Part shown: positions 1-13,020 of the stretch, in pieces
Layout: every line of letters starts with the position of its first letter
How positions within the stretch are numbered: position 1 is the stretch's first letter
NCBI GenBank assembly: GCA_003008705.1
Contig: PDUO01000056.1
Span: 153,172-217,171 of the forward strand
DNA length: 64,000 nucleotides
Direction: 5' to 3'
Source of the DNA: Pezicula radicicola
Taxonomy: Eukaryota > Ascomycota > Leotiomycetes > Helotiales > Dermateaceae
Notes under the pieces: generated by a model
Databases searched by the model: none
What the model saw: the letters and a program-made list of their open reading frames with translations, nothing else
Told to the model about the DNA's origin: nothing
Program-made: the position numbers and the translations under genes

Positions 1-2109
1 TTCTTATTCTCCTTCTTCTTTTTCTCTTTAGTTTAGAATCCTTTATATAGATCCAACAATAGAATTCATTCTTGTATATTCATTTACCACTAAAGCTCTT
101 ATTCTATTTACTACGTCGCTACAATAGTTTATATATTAAGAGATAGTATCTTTAGGTAATATATAACTATATTAGTACTATATTAAAAATCAAGGGTACT
201 AGTAGAATAAAAAGGATCTTAGGTACTAGAATCAACCCTTATAACTAGGAATAGTATATTTATTATTTTAGTTTTAAATAATATATACTTTTATACTAGA
301 GTTATTTATAGATACTCTATATTAAACTATATTTATTTCTTAATACTAGTACTTAATATAGATAACTTTAACTTATCTAGTTTTTATCTTAATTTTTTAT
401 CTCTTACTATACTATTAAATAGTATATAAAAAATATTTACCTTTATAGTCTTTTCCTTTATTATTATTTATTATACTATATTAGGAATCCTACTACTAGT
501 ATAAGATAATATTATAAAAGCTAGTATTATTACCTTAACTATAAGAACTTACTTCTAATCTATTTAGTATTAGTTAATAATTATTATAGTTTAACTTTAT
601 TAATTACTTACTAACTAAGTTATATTTAAATTCAATATCTAACCTTCTTTAACCTCTTATAAGTAAAGTCTAGAGTATAATAAGTATACTTACTATAACT
701 ATTATAACTATAGTTAATAATATATAAAGTACTATAGGTACTATTATAATAACTATAATAACTACTATTAAGAGATTAATTCTCTTAAATTATTTACTAA
801 GTATAAAGAGTTTCTATATAGGGTTTATTAATTATATATAATAATATAATATATTTTTATTAAATATATCTAAGATTATACTAGAAGTTATTATAAGCTT
901 TATTATAAATAACTTCTAGGTAATTTAACCTCTAGTAGAGATCTTAATAAGAGTTAACCTAATTAATATTAAATACTACTTATAATTTAACTTAGGATTT
1001 ATTCTTATTATAAGTATAATATTAGTTTTCTTAATATTTACTTATCTATTTTTCTTTATATACTTCTTTATAAAATTTAAGATCTCTTTAATCTTTAGAG
1101 TAGTATATTACTTACTTTTATTAGTATTTATTATTATTTTATATAAAGTATAAAGAAAGATCTAGGATCTATAACCCTTTATCTAGATAGAGAAAGGGGT
1201 AATAAGTAGTTATAGCTAGAGAGCTACTAGTTATATTATTTTAATAATACTATTAGTTATTACTATTATAATATTTATATAAGAGAGGTAGATAGATTAT
1301 ATAATTAAGTTTTTCTTATAACTTTTATATTTTTAGTTATTTTTATATTTTCTTTTTAAAATAATAGAAGTTAAATATTAATAAGAATAAAATATTAATA
1401 ATAGATATTAAAATACTTTATAATAAGAATCTCTAGGATATAGAGTATTTTACTTTTTAGTTAAGAATTATATTATTATTAAATAAGTTCTATAAAAGAT
1501 AATAAAATTCCTTTAGTTAAGTTACTAGTTATAGATTTATAATCCTATCCTTAACTTAGTTAGTTACTAAGGGTATATAAGATACTTCCTAGAATAACTA
1601 TAAGGATTATTAGTTTATCTACTTACTAAAGAAATCTATAATTATATATACTATACTCTATCTTAAAGAATACTAAATTTAGAGTAGAGTTATTTTAAAT
1701 TTAATACTATAATAAGACTCCTAAGCTTTATAGTATCTATAATTACTATCTAGCCCCCCTAGTTATTTAATAGTAGATTTAAACTCCTAAGGATATTCTA
1801 GATATAATTTACTATTCCTAACTACCTTATTAACTATAGATATTAAGTATAGGAAGTTAGAATTAGATTTAGAATATATCTATAGGAGTCTATAATTAGT
1901 ATACTCTCTTTTTTTTTAGTACTTTATTAAAAGTAACTCTAACTTAAAGACTAGATAGATATTTATAAATATATTAACTAGATTTTTAGATAACTATATA
2001 AACTAATTTCTTCTTTTCTTAAGATAACTCTTTATTACTTTTTCTCTTCTCTCTCTACTTATTATATTTCTTTAATTTAGACTTAAATACTTTATAGTAT
2101 TATCTTTTA
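1..2109. repeat. RIP-degraded TA-rich DNA
   Basis: Almost every dinucleotide step is TA, AT, AA or TT, and CA/TG are nearly absent, which is the end state of repeat-induced point mutation. No open frame of useful length exists on either strand. I could not recognise a retrotransposon, transposase or host protein here. The block is inferred to have been repeated DNA because RIP acts on duplications. What it was cannot be read. Confidence 0.75.
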
Positions 2110-3360
2110 ATAATTATAATACTTTATTTATTAGATAAGATTTTACTTAAGATATTTAATTTCCTTTATTATATTAATAATAATTTTAATATTTATAGTA
2201 ATAAGAATAACCTTCTAATAAGTTATCTTATTTATAAAAGACTAGTAATAATTAAGAAAGATCTTTTATTTAAGTATATTATATTTATTAATAATATAAA
2301 AGGATATAAGAGACTCTTAATATTATTATAATACTTAATAACTAATAATATTCAATATTTATCTTATTACTTTTAAGCTTTTAATATAGTTATAACTAAA
2401 ATTATTAATAAAGTTTTTAGTTTTAAATAAATTAATATATATAAGGTTAATAAGATATATAAGTTATAGTATTTACTTTAAAATCAATAATAGACTTATC
2501 TATAAGTCTATAATCTAGATATAGATATTTTAAATAAAGTAATATCTTTATTTAAAAGACTTTATACTATTAATATTATATAGGATTTTAGTAATTAATA
2601 TAGAGATATATTTCAAATATTAAGTTCTTATATATACTAGACCTTTATATATTCTCTACTTAGATAAAGACTTTTTAAGACTATTATAAATACTATCTCT
2701 AACTTATAAATTAGTATTAAAGTTCTTTAATTTAAATATATTAAAGATAATAAACATTTCAGAGATATAAACTTATAATACTAAATTAATTATATATATT
2801 AACCTCCTATAATTAGTATAATATAAGGATTTATTATTAAAAGATATATATTATATTAATAAGCTTTTTAGAGATTAAGGTAACTAAGAATTAGATTACT
2901 ATTAGAAGATAATTTAGATTATAATAAACTATTAATATTTATATAATTAGTACTATTACTTAAAGAGCTATAGTTATAATTTAATTTTCAAGATAAGCTA
3001 GCTCTTATATTAAATCTCCTAAGGTCTCTTAAACTATCTCGATTATAGATTCTTAGATTAGACTTAGTACTAATTAAAGATTTACTTTACTTAATTAACT
3101 TCCTTAGTAAATATTCTTCTAGTCTAAAAATAATTAGTTTTAGAGAGCTTAGACTTAAAATAAGCTTCTAGGAAACTATATTTATTAAGATAAAAAAACT
3201 TTTAACCTTAGATTTAGTATATATAAAAGGATACTTTAAAACTAGAGAAGTTATAAAGATTAGTTCTAGATTACTAGTTAATAATAAAGTACTAACTAAT
3301 AAAATAATCAAGGACTTTATTTAATATAAGATAGATAATAATTTATTTAATCTACTATAA
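2110..3360 (+). pseudogene. F-box protein relic (RIP-destroyed)
   Basis: One plus-strand frame, read through many TAA/TAG codons as former Gln codons, starts with an F-box-like segment: LLDKILLKIFNFLY near 2135, followed by a stretch resembling the usual VCKRL..IA..LLF block. Around 3000-3200 it becomes Leu-rich in the style of fungal F-box/LRR tails (LRSLKLSRLQILRLDLVLI, then SSLKIISFRELRL). F-box proteins recruit substrates to SCF ubiquitin ligases. Caution: TGA is rare in all frames of this DNA, so the absence of TGA is not evidence. The call rests on the protein-like pattern alone. Boundaries are approximate, and there is no possibility of function. Confidence 0.45.
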
Positions 3361-6038
3361 TCTACTTACTAGGTCTATTTATTATATCTAGATAGAGACT
3401 AGTAATATTAGATTAGATACCTATACTAGTAGATAGTTTAGATATTTAATATAAAGAATTTATTAGTTTATATATATTATTAACTTTAAATCTATTAAGT
3501 ATACTTAAAATAATACTTTAATTACTATTTATATAATAAACCTCTTAGTGAAATTACTAAATATAATATAATATTAGTATCTTTAAAGTAATCTCTAAAG
3601 TATCTCCTTTAGTTTAAGTATCTTATATTATTAATACTCTTCTATTAATACCTAATATATTATTTTTAAAAGATCTAAAGTAATCTCCTTCTTTTTAATA
3701 GAAGGAGGGTAAAATAAGCTAAGATAGAATATTTTAGAGTATAATAATTAATTTTATTTTTAGCTCTCTTTTATTAAAGTTATCTAATTATATTAATATA
3801 ATTTATTTATATCTTTATTAATTATAAAAGCTTATAATCTATAAGTATTCTCTTTTTTTTCTTAATAATTAAATAATAGTAAAGATAATATCTAGTAAAG
3901 TCTTTTTAGAATCCTTTAAAATAATTTACTACCTCTAAGAGAGCTAGATATAGAATCCTCTAAAGCTAGCTACTTTAATATATATAAATTAAAGTCTTTT
4001 CTATAGTTTAATTACTATTCTTAGTTTAGTATTATATATAATATCTTTCTCTTTAGTTACTCTAATACCTAAGATTATTTATTATATTATAAAAGAGTTA
4101 TCTATTAATAATAATTAAATCTTTTTAGAAAGTTATAAGAAGATTTATAATAATAGGATATATACCTTTAATAAGAAGTATTTTTAGACTATACTAGTTT
4201 ATCTAATAGAAGAAGATCTAAATTAAGTTAAATAAATCTTAAAAGATCCTTTAATTTATTTCCTTTAAGAGATCTTTATTTAGTTCTAAACTAGTCTAGA
4301 TATCCTTAGCTCTAAGAGATTATATATTAAGAATACTCTTATTTTAGTACTCACTAAAGGACTTTAAGTTTCTACTTAGTCTCTTACTATTAGTATATAT
4401 AATTATTTAGAGAGAATTAATAATCCTAGTAGTAGTTATATAAAGACTATAGTATAAGTAATAAGTATAATTCTTTTAATTAATTTAACTAGACTATTTA
4501 AAGTCTAGATCTAAAACTTATATTTTACTAACTATAAATAACTACTTTATTATAGTTACCCTTTTCTTAACTAAGTATAATCTCTTAAGCTCTAATTCAA
4601 TTACTATACTACTAAAAGATAGGTACTAAAGGGTATTAAGAAAGTTTTACCCTTTACCTTAAATTTAAAAGAGTTATCTTTTTCTAATAATACTAATATA
4701 TATCTAAGTTTAGAAACCTTTTAATAAATTATAAAAAAGAGTATATCTAAGAAATTAAAGAGAGTAATTATTACTAGAATTAGTATTTTAGTTACCGAGT
4801 TATAAGAAGCTCTATCTCTATTTTATAATTATCTAAGGGGGTTAAAATTAAAAAATATAGTTTTTTAAGATAAGTTATTTAATAAATTTATTAATTATAT
4901 AGTAAACTATTTAGTAACTACTCTAGATAGTTTTTTAATTAAAGATATTTATAAGGACTATAGAGAGGATATATATAGAATCCTTGATCCTATAAAAAAA
5001 TATAAGGAAATAAGAGTAACTATTTAGAGATTTAATATTATAAAAGATCTAAATAGTAATAGAGAAAGTAAGAAGTTATAGATTATAAGAGATTAACTAT
5101 AAGTATAAGATAAACTAAGTATTTATATTATTTAATTTATAATAATATATCTTTAATATAAGGTAATAGTTAGTTAATTTTTTAGTATAATTTATTATAA
5201 GTACCTAGTACCTTTAGTTATTCTTTTTATAGATCTATAAAATTTTAAGATAATATATAATATCTATCTCTACATTCTAAGATATACTATATTATAAGAT
5301 AAATTTATAATTTTAAAATTATAAATATTTTCTTAGTAAGTCTATAAAGTTATTATTAATATTTTACTTTCTTTAATTATTTATCTCTAAGGAGACCCCT
5401 TAGTAATAAGAAAAAGACTATAGTTGATTATACTATTGATCGTTTTATTAATACTATTAATTACTACTCTAACTATCTCCCCCTACTTAATTATAACTAT
5501 TTAGAGTTTCTTAGTATTTTAGAGTACTTAAGGAAAGGTTCTATAAGAAAAGAATATAATTCTAAATTTTAAAGATACTTAGAAAAGAAAATCAAGTAGT
5601 CTAGGAGTTTCGCTGTATAAGGAGAGTAATATAAAATACTGTATATTTTAGCTTTGAGGTTTAGTGCTAATTAGCGAGTATTAGCCTAAATTAGCCTAAT
5701 CAAATATCACTGTATAATTAAAGCCTTAGGCACCAGGAGTTAGCTGTAAGTTTCAAATGTCTCGGCCTTTGTAATCGGAGATAAGACTAGTAAACCGGAA
5801 GTAGTATATCGAGGAGATCACAGGTCTCTATGCTACTGTACCCGTTACGGAAATAGGTGTTAACGGGCTTCCTTTGTATATCTCCGATAGGTAAGTGGAA
5901 TAAGTAGTATAAAGTTGGTGGGTGATATCTTCTTACTAATAGCCAAGAAAATACTAAAATATACAATAAATTATCAATTCTATAGCCTCTTAAACTCAGG
6001 TTCACTTACTCTTCTACTATATATATCCAATCTTCACA
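3361..6038. repeat. RIP-degraded TA-rich DNA, grading to normal composition
   Basis: TA-saturated sequence runs to about 5600, with no recognisable gene. One stretch near 4800-5100 gives a protein-like plus frame that I could not identify. From about 5600 the CpG and G+C content recovers toward the relic at 6039. No terminal repeats were recognised. Confidence 0.65.
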
Positions 6039-6500
6039 ATGGCCTTTGTACTCCCTACTAATCTTACCGGAGCCCTCATCGACCGCGAAGCCATCGCCGA
6101 TATACTCTACCACGCCGTCCTCGCCTTCGACTATGCCGACGAGGCCCTCCTCCTATTAGCTCTCACCGAGGATATTATAGCTGAGATAGCCGGCTCATCC
6201 TCTAGTAGTATCCCGGAATTCAAAGCTGTCGTGTTCGACCGCGTCTCCAAGCTCGATACTACTTACTTCCTCTCTAATATATGTGTCTCTGTCGAGAGCC
6301 CCACGACGGCTAAGGCGTCCTGCTCGGCGTGGGTGTAGTATATTCGTCCTGGGAAGGGATTTGAGCCTGGCCCGAATAAGTTCACTTCTGGGGGTTTGTA
6401 TTTATACGATGTAGTTAAGGTTGGTGAGCTATGGAAGATTAAGAGTTGGAAGGTAAATTTTTTGTAGGTGGATGGTGATCCGTCTATTATAGCTGGGTAA
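6039..6500 (+). pseudogene. SnoaL-like (NTF2-superfamily) protein, two nonsense codons
   Basis: The 153-codon frame starts MAFVLPTNLTGALIDREAI and ends with a natural TAA at 6498-6500. The N-terminal pattern (DREAIADxLYxAVLAFDxAD) and the later PGKGFEPGPNKFTSGG, LYxxDVVKVGELWKIKSW match small fungal SnoaL-like domain proteins, which adopt an NTF2-type cone fold and are about this length. TAG codons interrupt it at 6336-6338 (codon 100, where Gln is expected) and 6465-6467 (codon 143, where Trp is expected). Both fit C-to-T changes at CpA on one or the other strand. Without those two changes the gene would be full length, so this is a recent RIP casualty. The substrate is unknown. Confidence 0.75.
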
Positions 6501-9500
6501 TAAGTAAACGTTTAACTTATATAGTGCTGAGGTTTTGTCTAGGATCTAGCTTAATAAGAAATCGAGTAGGACATTGAATAGAGAAGAGTTGGATATAAAA
6601 CTTACTAGTATTTATAAATCTCGTGTTATAATCCTATACAAGGAGTTAGGGTTATAATCTTGTAAGCAATAATAAAAATAAAACCTGGAATTGTGTTTTG
6701 AATTTATAATTCTTCTTATTTGATATTTCACTATATTATATTATACTATTTGAATTTATCTAAGCTTCAATATATCCAAGCCTTCGGATCCAGAACTCAA
6801 TGAATATATAATACTTCAAGTGTAAGAGAAGGATTTAGTAATATATAGTAAGGTAATGTATGGATATGAAAATATAAGAAAGTAACGTTGATAGATAGTA
6901 TAGGATATTGAGACAGCCCTAAATTATATAGTAATATCTTATCCACGAAGAAGAGAAAAATATACAACTGTTTACTAAAAAGGAAGGAATATATCGAATA
7001 GCCTTAGAAACCTATACTAAAATAAAACTATGAACTCGATACGATAGACTTTATATCCTAGTAATTTCACTCTTCCTTGTAATCTTACTAAGGGCTTATA
7101 ATAAAATATTGTCTATGCCGATTTCTATATATCTCTCGTTATTTATAGCTAAGTCCTATTTATTACTAGGAGTATTCATCTCTCGGATCAGCTATCCAAT
7201 ATAGGGTTGAATTTTATCTTATAGTTCCTCTACCCTACTAATCCCACTGTCCGATGTCTGTAGTATAAGTGTATCATCGGCTAGATATGATATTCATGGA
7301 CGAGTAGCCATGGGGGGAGTACCTAAGACCGAGGCTACTTTGGAAGGTAGGGTATATAAGGCTATTGTGAAGAACGGTATACCTACTATATTGAATGGTT
7401 CTAGCTGGATGAGAGTATATCATTGGTTCGTAGTTAGATTTTATAAAGTTAGTGAGATTAAGGGCGAGAGGAAGTTATAAGCGAGGTAGAACACCCGTTA
7501 GGGAAGATAAGATTGTTCCAGATCTATTGAGAGCCCCAGTGGTGTAGATGTAGTAGTGGAGGATATGGAAGATAAGATTATTATACAAGGAATATAGAAT
7601 CAATGGACTGATCCTCAGCTTGGATCGATTTAAGGCAGGCTCGCGCTGGCTTCGCGCCCTGTTGTTGTATAGTAGCCCTTGTGGCACGTAAAATAGAAAT
7701 AGAGGCCAGCCTTTGGTGTCCCTCTGCTGTGCTTGTTATACTCGTGCTTGATATACCCTGTGATAACTATTACTGTAATCGTGTTGCTTACTATTGTACT
7801 CGCCATCGTTATACCCACTATTATACCTTGTTATATATTCTAATGGTTACTCTCTCCATCGTCTTGTATTATTGAGTATTGTCGTCGTATACACCGCCGT
7901 ATTCGCAGTCGTTGCCACTGGAGACTGACGGTATCTCGAAGGAAGTCAACGAAGAGAATTCAGCCGAAAGAGAAATCAGCCGGTTTGCTCCGGCTTAAGA
8001 GGTGTGTTGAAACTCGGAGTATATCGGGAAAACGGAATTTTTCGGTAGCAATCCAGCAAGCTCAGCCACGCGTTCAGCCACAGCTTTATTTCGCACTGTA
8101 ATTACTGTAAGTAATTACTATAACTATAACCAGGGACCCTTGATCGTTTAATTGGAGGTACCAACCTATATAGTGATTTTATATAATAGAGCACTCTCTG
8201 GTCACCACAAGGCTGATAATGATTTTTTAGCATTATAGTAAGGCTCGGAAACCTAAATTAAACTGTATTAGAAATTTAAAAGATGTAAAGAGCTTATAGT
8301 GGTGCTATAGGTTAGGGGTCCTATTTTACTCCGAATTGATGCCCTCTGTAATTAGGCGCAACAACGACGACGCGATTATAATTTTTAGAATAAACAGGAT
8401 TTAGACTATTTAGAAGTAGTTATATAATATAAATAATATAAAATTATAAGAATTTTCTATATATTCATAAATTTAGAATTAATTAAATACAAAGTACCGA
8501 TGGTTTGTCTCGTCACGGGGTACGTCTCGGGACACAGAGATAGACGTTACTACACCGAGTAGGCAGAGGCTACATCTATCTGATATGATTCTACTATAGA
8601 AGCTCATCGAAGTATAACCTTCGTGTAACAGTAAACTACAACGCAATGCTTGGAAGAGTCTCCATGCTGTCCTGTGGGAATGTTTGCTGAGTCGGGTCGG
8701 GCGGCTCTGTTGCTGTGGCCCATAGAAGCTAAATACGGGGCAGTGTTTACTGTGAGAAGTATATCCGTAACCGATTGAGGCTCCAAAATGAGGGTAAATG
8801 TAGTTCCGAAAAGAAATGCCCCTGGAGCCAGTTCTGTTTCTGGAAAAGGACCCTATTCTGACACCGCTCCGTTAAGTTCTATTTCGAGACATGAATTTCA
8901 TATTACTATTATAAATTCGGCCTGGCTTAAGGTTAGTTAAGTATTAAACATAGCTGTGACTTACCGAGCTGGAATGGAAGATATAATACCTTGAGAAGTT
9001 TATATAGATTATAAGCTTAATACTAAAATTATAGGAATAGCTTATAACTTGAAATACAACCGAAAGAGTATATAGCTAATAAAATATACATCTGAAAATC
9101 TATACTAGTTTCTTAAGTATACGTAGTAAAGTGATATTTTGATGCCATTTAAAGATGACTATATAATAGTCTAACCCTGTCCGTAAAAATATAAATAAAT
9201 TCAACCATTTATCTATATTCAAGTAAGTAGATAATTCAAGCCCATTCCTCAGCTAAATTACCATCCTTCCCCGTAGTCCCTCAATTTTTATACTCTTATT
9301 ATAGGCAGTTATTAGGTCTATTGATAAGGAGAGTGACACTGTTATTGAGAAGATTTCCAGATACTTGGAAGTAGGTATTAATCAAAGGAAGGACGAGTGA
9401 ATATCTATCCGTATTGATAGACTAGATAGTGGTGGAAATATTACTTGGTGATATATTTATACTGTTATCTACCAAAGCCTACAATCCATTGACAATGAAT

Positions 9501-10458
9501 ATGAATATACCCTGGTCGATAAGCTTATTGTTTACTTACTGGACATTTTCATTAAGGTTGGAGATGAATATAAACCAGTTATCAAGGACAGCCTTATAGT
9601 TTAGTTCATCCTTCTCGTTTATAAGTATAGTTGCTACTTAAGAAACTAGGTCTCCTGAGTTGAGTAACTCTATAGCTAAAAGAAATTATAAAACTTTACT
9701 GGTATCTAACGCCTATTGGTTCTGAGTGTCTACGATGTCCTGGAGTGTCGGGTGATTAGATTATCAGGTAATTAATGGGCTATAGTAGGCGATATTAGAA
9801 CTAAGAGCGAAAAAGATTGCGGCGGTGATTAAGTATTGTATTTTGAAATAGATATATCGGGTGAGGCTGGTTAGCATAAGCTTAGTGAATAGATTGATAC
9901 AGAAGAAACAGACTAGATCAAAGACTTATATAAAGTAGTAGAATGATATAAAGTACTCTTAATCAGCTGGAGAAACTTCCTTTTATACTTATCACCATAA
10001 AAAAAAATATAAATATATTCTTACTCTGATGTGGGTTGAATTCAAAAATAAACCTGGTTACAACTAGTAGCTTCCAAAATATAGTTAGTTATTTCATTGT
10101 TATAATCTATTTCCTCTTACACTTGCTATGATTTTCTAGAATAGGGTCGTGGCTGTGTGTAAGTAAAATGCACGATTATGTGGGTCCTGTGAGTACTATG
10201 TAGAGACAAATATATGTATGGTTGGAGTGGGGCGGACCTTGTTCTAAAAACGAATATCTTGGATATTGGGTTTTAGGTAGTTTCAGTTTATTAGATTAGT
10301 AATACTTATTAGCCTGTTCTACTGTACCTAAATTTAGGGCGCGCTCAAATGTATTATCTCACCAATACACTGGGTAACGGATTAGGCTCCCTATAATACT
10401 ACACCAACCTCTCATTATAGCTAGGGCCGTTTATGGACCTCCAACACTGACTAAGCTG
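6501..10458. other. Mixed degraded spacer, no complete gene
   Basis: Moderately AT-rich sequence. Two stretches look like former coding DNA but I could not identify them: 7264-7475 plus (GRVAMGGVPKTEATLEGRVY in frame, then stops) and about 9310-9640 plus (TAG/TGA at positions fitting Gln/Trp). The region 7890-8110 has ordinary composition but no convincing ORF. A transposon-end fragment lies at 8509-8560. Confidence 0.5.
8509..8560 (-). repeat. Degenerate copy of the 12.8-kb MITE terminal inverted repeat
   Basis: Read on the minus strand, the segment begins ACGTCTATCTCTGTG and runs through CCGAGACGTACC and ACGAGACAAACC. This is the same order of blocks as the TIR of the element at 12776-13020 and the ends near 31645-31735 and 46100-46147. 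It points outward like a right end; no matching left end was found nearby. Confidence 0.55.
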
Positions 10459-10466
10459 TATAAAAG
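10459..10466 (+). promoter_or_regulatory. TATA box upstream of the 2EXR relic
   Basis: TATAAAAG lies about 55 bp before the ATG at 10521, with a pyrimidine/adenine-rich leader between. Spacing fits a fungal core promoter. The downstream gene is broken, so any function is vestigial. Confidence 0.4.
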
Positions 10467-10520
10467 CTTTGGAAGGGCCATAGAGATTAATATAACACCC
10501 TCCAAGTATAAACTTCAGTA

Positions 10521-11105
10521 ATGTCGTCACTGCTTTCGCCTCGTATATTTACCCTCTTTCCTAAATTACCTTTTGAGCTCCAAGACATGATATAGGAGTT
10601 CACTCTATCGGAACTATACCTAATTAGCGGAGAAACCTACTTTCGTGAATAGTGGTATGGCAGGATCGTACGTTTCTTGTCGCCAGTGGCGCTATATATA
10701 TACCACCACTCTCGTTCTTTGGTGGAGAGGCTTTTGAAACATACTTCTATATAAATTCCTGGTATCCCTGGAAGGAAAACCCTTTACCTCAATCAAGCCT
10801 GTGACTTCTTCGCTGTTACAAAGCTAGATATATAGATGAACTTGAAAATTTCAAGGATTGTCACTGATCCTGCCCTTGTAAATAGGGTAGTGATCTCGGG
10901 AATAGGGCTAAACGAAGGGTCGTCGAATATGATCTATTACTGTGACCACTTATCTGGGCTTCAAGAAGTGATTTTGATGGACCGGGTGCTACTGTATTTG
11001 ATTTATAAATGGATATTTCCAGGCGGTAAACACTGCAAGGTATCTCCGGGTACTTCAGAACTGGTCCACTATATCCAGAAAGTTTTCTTGGATGAAAACA
11101 GGTAG
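10521..11105 (+). pseudogene. 2EXR-domain protein relic
   Basis: The frame opens with ATG and gives SPRIFTLFPKLPFELQDMI followed by EFTLSEL, the signature start of the fungal 2EXR domain (FxxFPxLPxELRxxIWE). These are common but uncharacterised ascomycete proteins. Four in-frame TAG/TAA codons fall in the first 105 codons, the first exactly where the conserved Trp of 'IWE' belongs. The frame then stays open from codon 106 to 11105. The terminal TAG sits inside GTAGGT, and a CAG acceptor lies near 11163, so an intron and further coding sequence may follow. An upstream TATA box is present. Confidence 0.65.
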
Positions 11106-11559
11106 GTTATAGTATCTGGTTGTTGGTTTGATAGAGATTAATAGAGGTAGTCCTACCCTTTCAGAATTGTAATCAGACGGGTGATGGTAGATTGGAATAC
11201 CGGACAATGTGGGCTCTCCAACTAGCTTCTCTTCTGACTGCTTTGTAGCTCTTCCCCTTCGTTATAAATTTGGGTTCCAATATATCTTGTCTATATAATA
11301 TTAGTATACATGGTGAATCAGGTTGCCTATAGTTGATCAATCGACTCTTTCTCTTGTACTTTGTATAGGTTAGTAAGTTCAAGAATATAACCAAGTATTT
11401 ACTTTTCCCGCATTAAATGTAGAACATCGCGTCATGTAATTCTCGAGTATTCGTATATCATTCAGATCTACCACTTGTGTACCTCCGCTACCTGCTCCTG
11501 ACACTACACTGCCCGTTAGTGTAGCTCAGGGATGGCATCAAATAGTTTGCTTAAATAGC

Positions 11560-11863
11560 ACCTAGCCCTCTCATAGACGAGATTCGTATAATAAGCAGGA
11601 GGTTATACCTTCTGGCTTCGGAAGATATCATCCAGGACTGTATGATAGTGTACTGGATACGCGGTTCCTTGGAGGGCTGTATAAGCTTGGAGGAAGAAGT
11701 CCCAATTCCGGACTTCCGTGACACCGTGGTCGACAACGGTACTATTCTAAGGATTCGAGGAGTGGTCTACGTCTTCTTTCCTAGTTGGATAAAACCAAGT
11801 ATTGTAGTATTTACCAATAATAATGATGGATATACGGGGAAGCCCCTTCTTGGAATTAGTTGA
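11560..11863 (+). pseudogene. Unidentified coding-like relic
   Basis: The plus frame is open from about 11559 to the stop near 11863 and has ordinary composition (LIDEIRIISRRLYLLASEDI, later DFRDTVVDNGTILRIRGVVY). It may be the second exon of the 2EXR-type gene upstream or a separate fragment. No motif was recognised and no clear start codon heads it. Confidence 0.3.
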
Positions 11864-12514
11864 TGGGTAGAGTTCTTTGCACAGCTTTCAGAGGAGAGGT
11901 AGCTCAGGATATTTTCGGGGTAGATTCCCTTATTCTTAGTCGCCCATAGACGAAGGCGTGACTTGAGCATACTCGAGTACTATCCACGCCAGACCATCTC
12001 TTGTCTCGTAGTCGGGATTTGGAGGTCCGTTGACCATTGTCCAAGCTATCGGTCTACAGAGGCCACGATTCCTGCCACGCTTGGAGTGTTCGATACCGAG
12101 CCAGGCGAAGGGTAGGTAACGGTCGATAGCTATAACTATGGTCTACTCTTTAGTACTCAATTAAGATCAATAATATTGAAGTTATTACAGTGGGAAGATA
12201 TTTACCGAAGGACGAGGCTGTTCCAAGGGCCGTCAGCAAAATTGATTTCACGAACGAAACCTCAAGCTACCAGGACTCCTTCTTAGTAAATGTAGAGGTT
12301 GGAGCTATATCCCTTCTATTCAATATAAAAACTCGGCCTACTACTCCCACTATCTTGTCCCCTTTTTAATCTTGAGCGCCGCAGGCCAGTGTTGTTCGTT
12401 GAAACCAGTCTACGTAGCCTTCTTCAGGACCAAGTCCACTTTCTAAGCATTCTAGAGCGATATAATAGCTAAAATCTCGAATTAATCTAAGCCCTCTACT
12501 ATGCCTCCTTGATT

Positions 12515-12559
12515 GTGCACAGGCCACAGTGCCAAAATTCGGCACTGTGGCCCGTGCAC
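12515..12559. repeat. Strong palindrome (19-bp arms, 7-nt loop)
   Basis: GTGCACAGGCCACAGTGCC is followed after 7 nt (AAAATTC) by its reverse complement with a single mismatch. The arms are GC-rich and stand out from the surroundings. It could fold as a cruciform/hairpin, be a transposon end, or be a terminator-like structure. It lies about 215 bp left of the MITE at 12776, outside that element's TIR. Confidence 0.8.
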
Positions 12560-12775
12560 GGCGAGACAATCAACTCGCTGATTTGTCAAGCCGCCACACG
12601 TGATTGATTGCCACATGATAACTACAACGCTCTTATATCAGAGCGAGGTAATCCCGCCTCCCCGGATCTTTGTCCTACCAAAAGTATTATACAGTAGAAC
12701 TTAACACAGAGAAGTCGCCGTTCGGAATACGACAAGGTCGACTACCTTTACGCTAACTTTTGTTCCACTCACTTA

Positions 12776-13020
12776 ACGTCCCTCCCTGCGTAGCGAGACT
12801 CCCTGTGTGCCGAGACAGACCAATGAAATTGGATGAATTTCGAGATTAATAGATTGCTATATTAAGAGGAATAGTGTCATGAATATATTACTAAATCTGA
12901 ATATGAATACTTTTACTGTAGTTAGTTTAAAAGTGATATTACGAATAAAAAATCGGAATCCTTGTGATTTCATTGGTCTGTCTCGGTACACAGGGAGTCT
13001 CGCTACGCAGGGAGGGACGT
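12776..13020. mobile_element. 245-bp MITE, Tc1/mariner type, TA target duplication
   Basis: The left end (12776-12829) and the reverse complement of the right end (12967-13020) match over 54 bp with one mismatch, beginning ACGTCCCTCCCTGCGTAGCG. TA flanks both sides (12774-12775 and 13021-13022), the target duplication expected of Tc1/mariner elements. The interior (about 137 bp) is AT-rich and non-coding, so the element is non-autonomous. Related ends occur at 8509, 31645-31735 and 46100. The near-identical TIRs keep their CpG/CpA sites, suggesting insertion after the heaviest RIP or escape because the element is below the length RIP usually detects. Confidence 0.88.

Noticed and set aside
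1..5600. A single long frame readable through TAA/TAG as proof of one large retrotransposon or gene
   Set aside because: CpA/TpG loss makes TGA rare in every frame, so 'only TAA/TAG stops' is uninformative. Only the F-box-like part has recognisable protein pattern. No RT, integrase or LTR could be identified.
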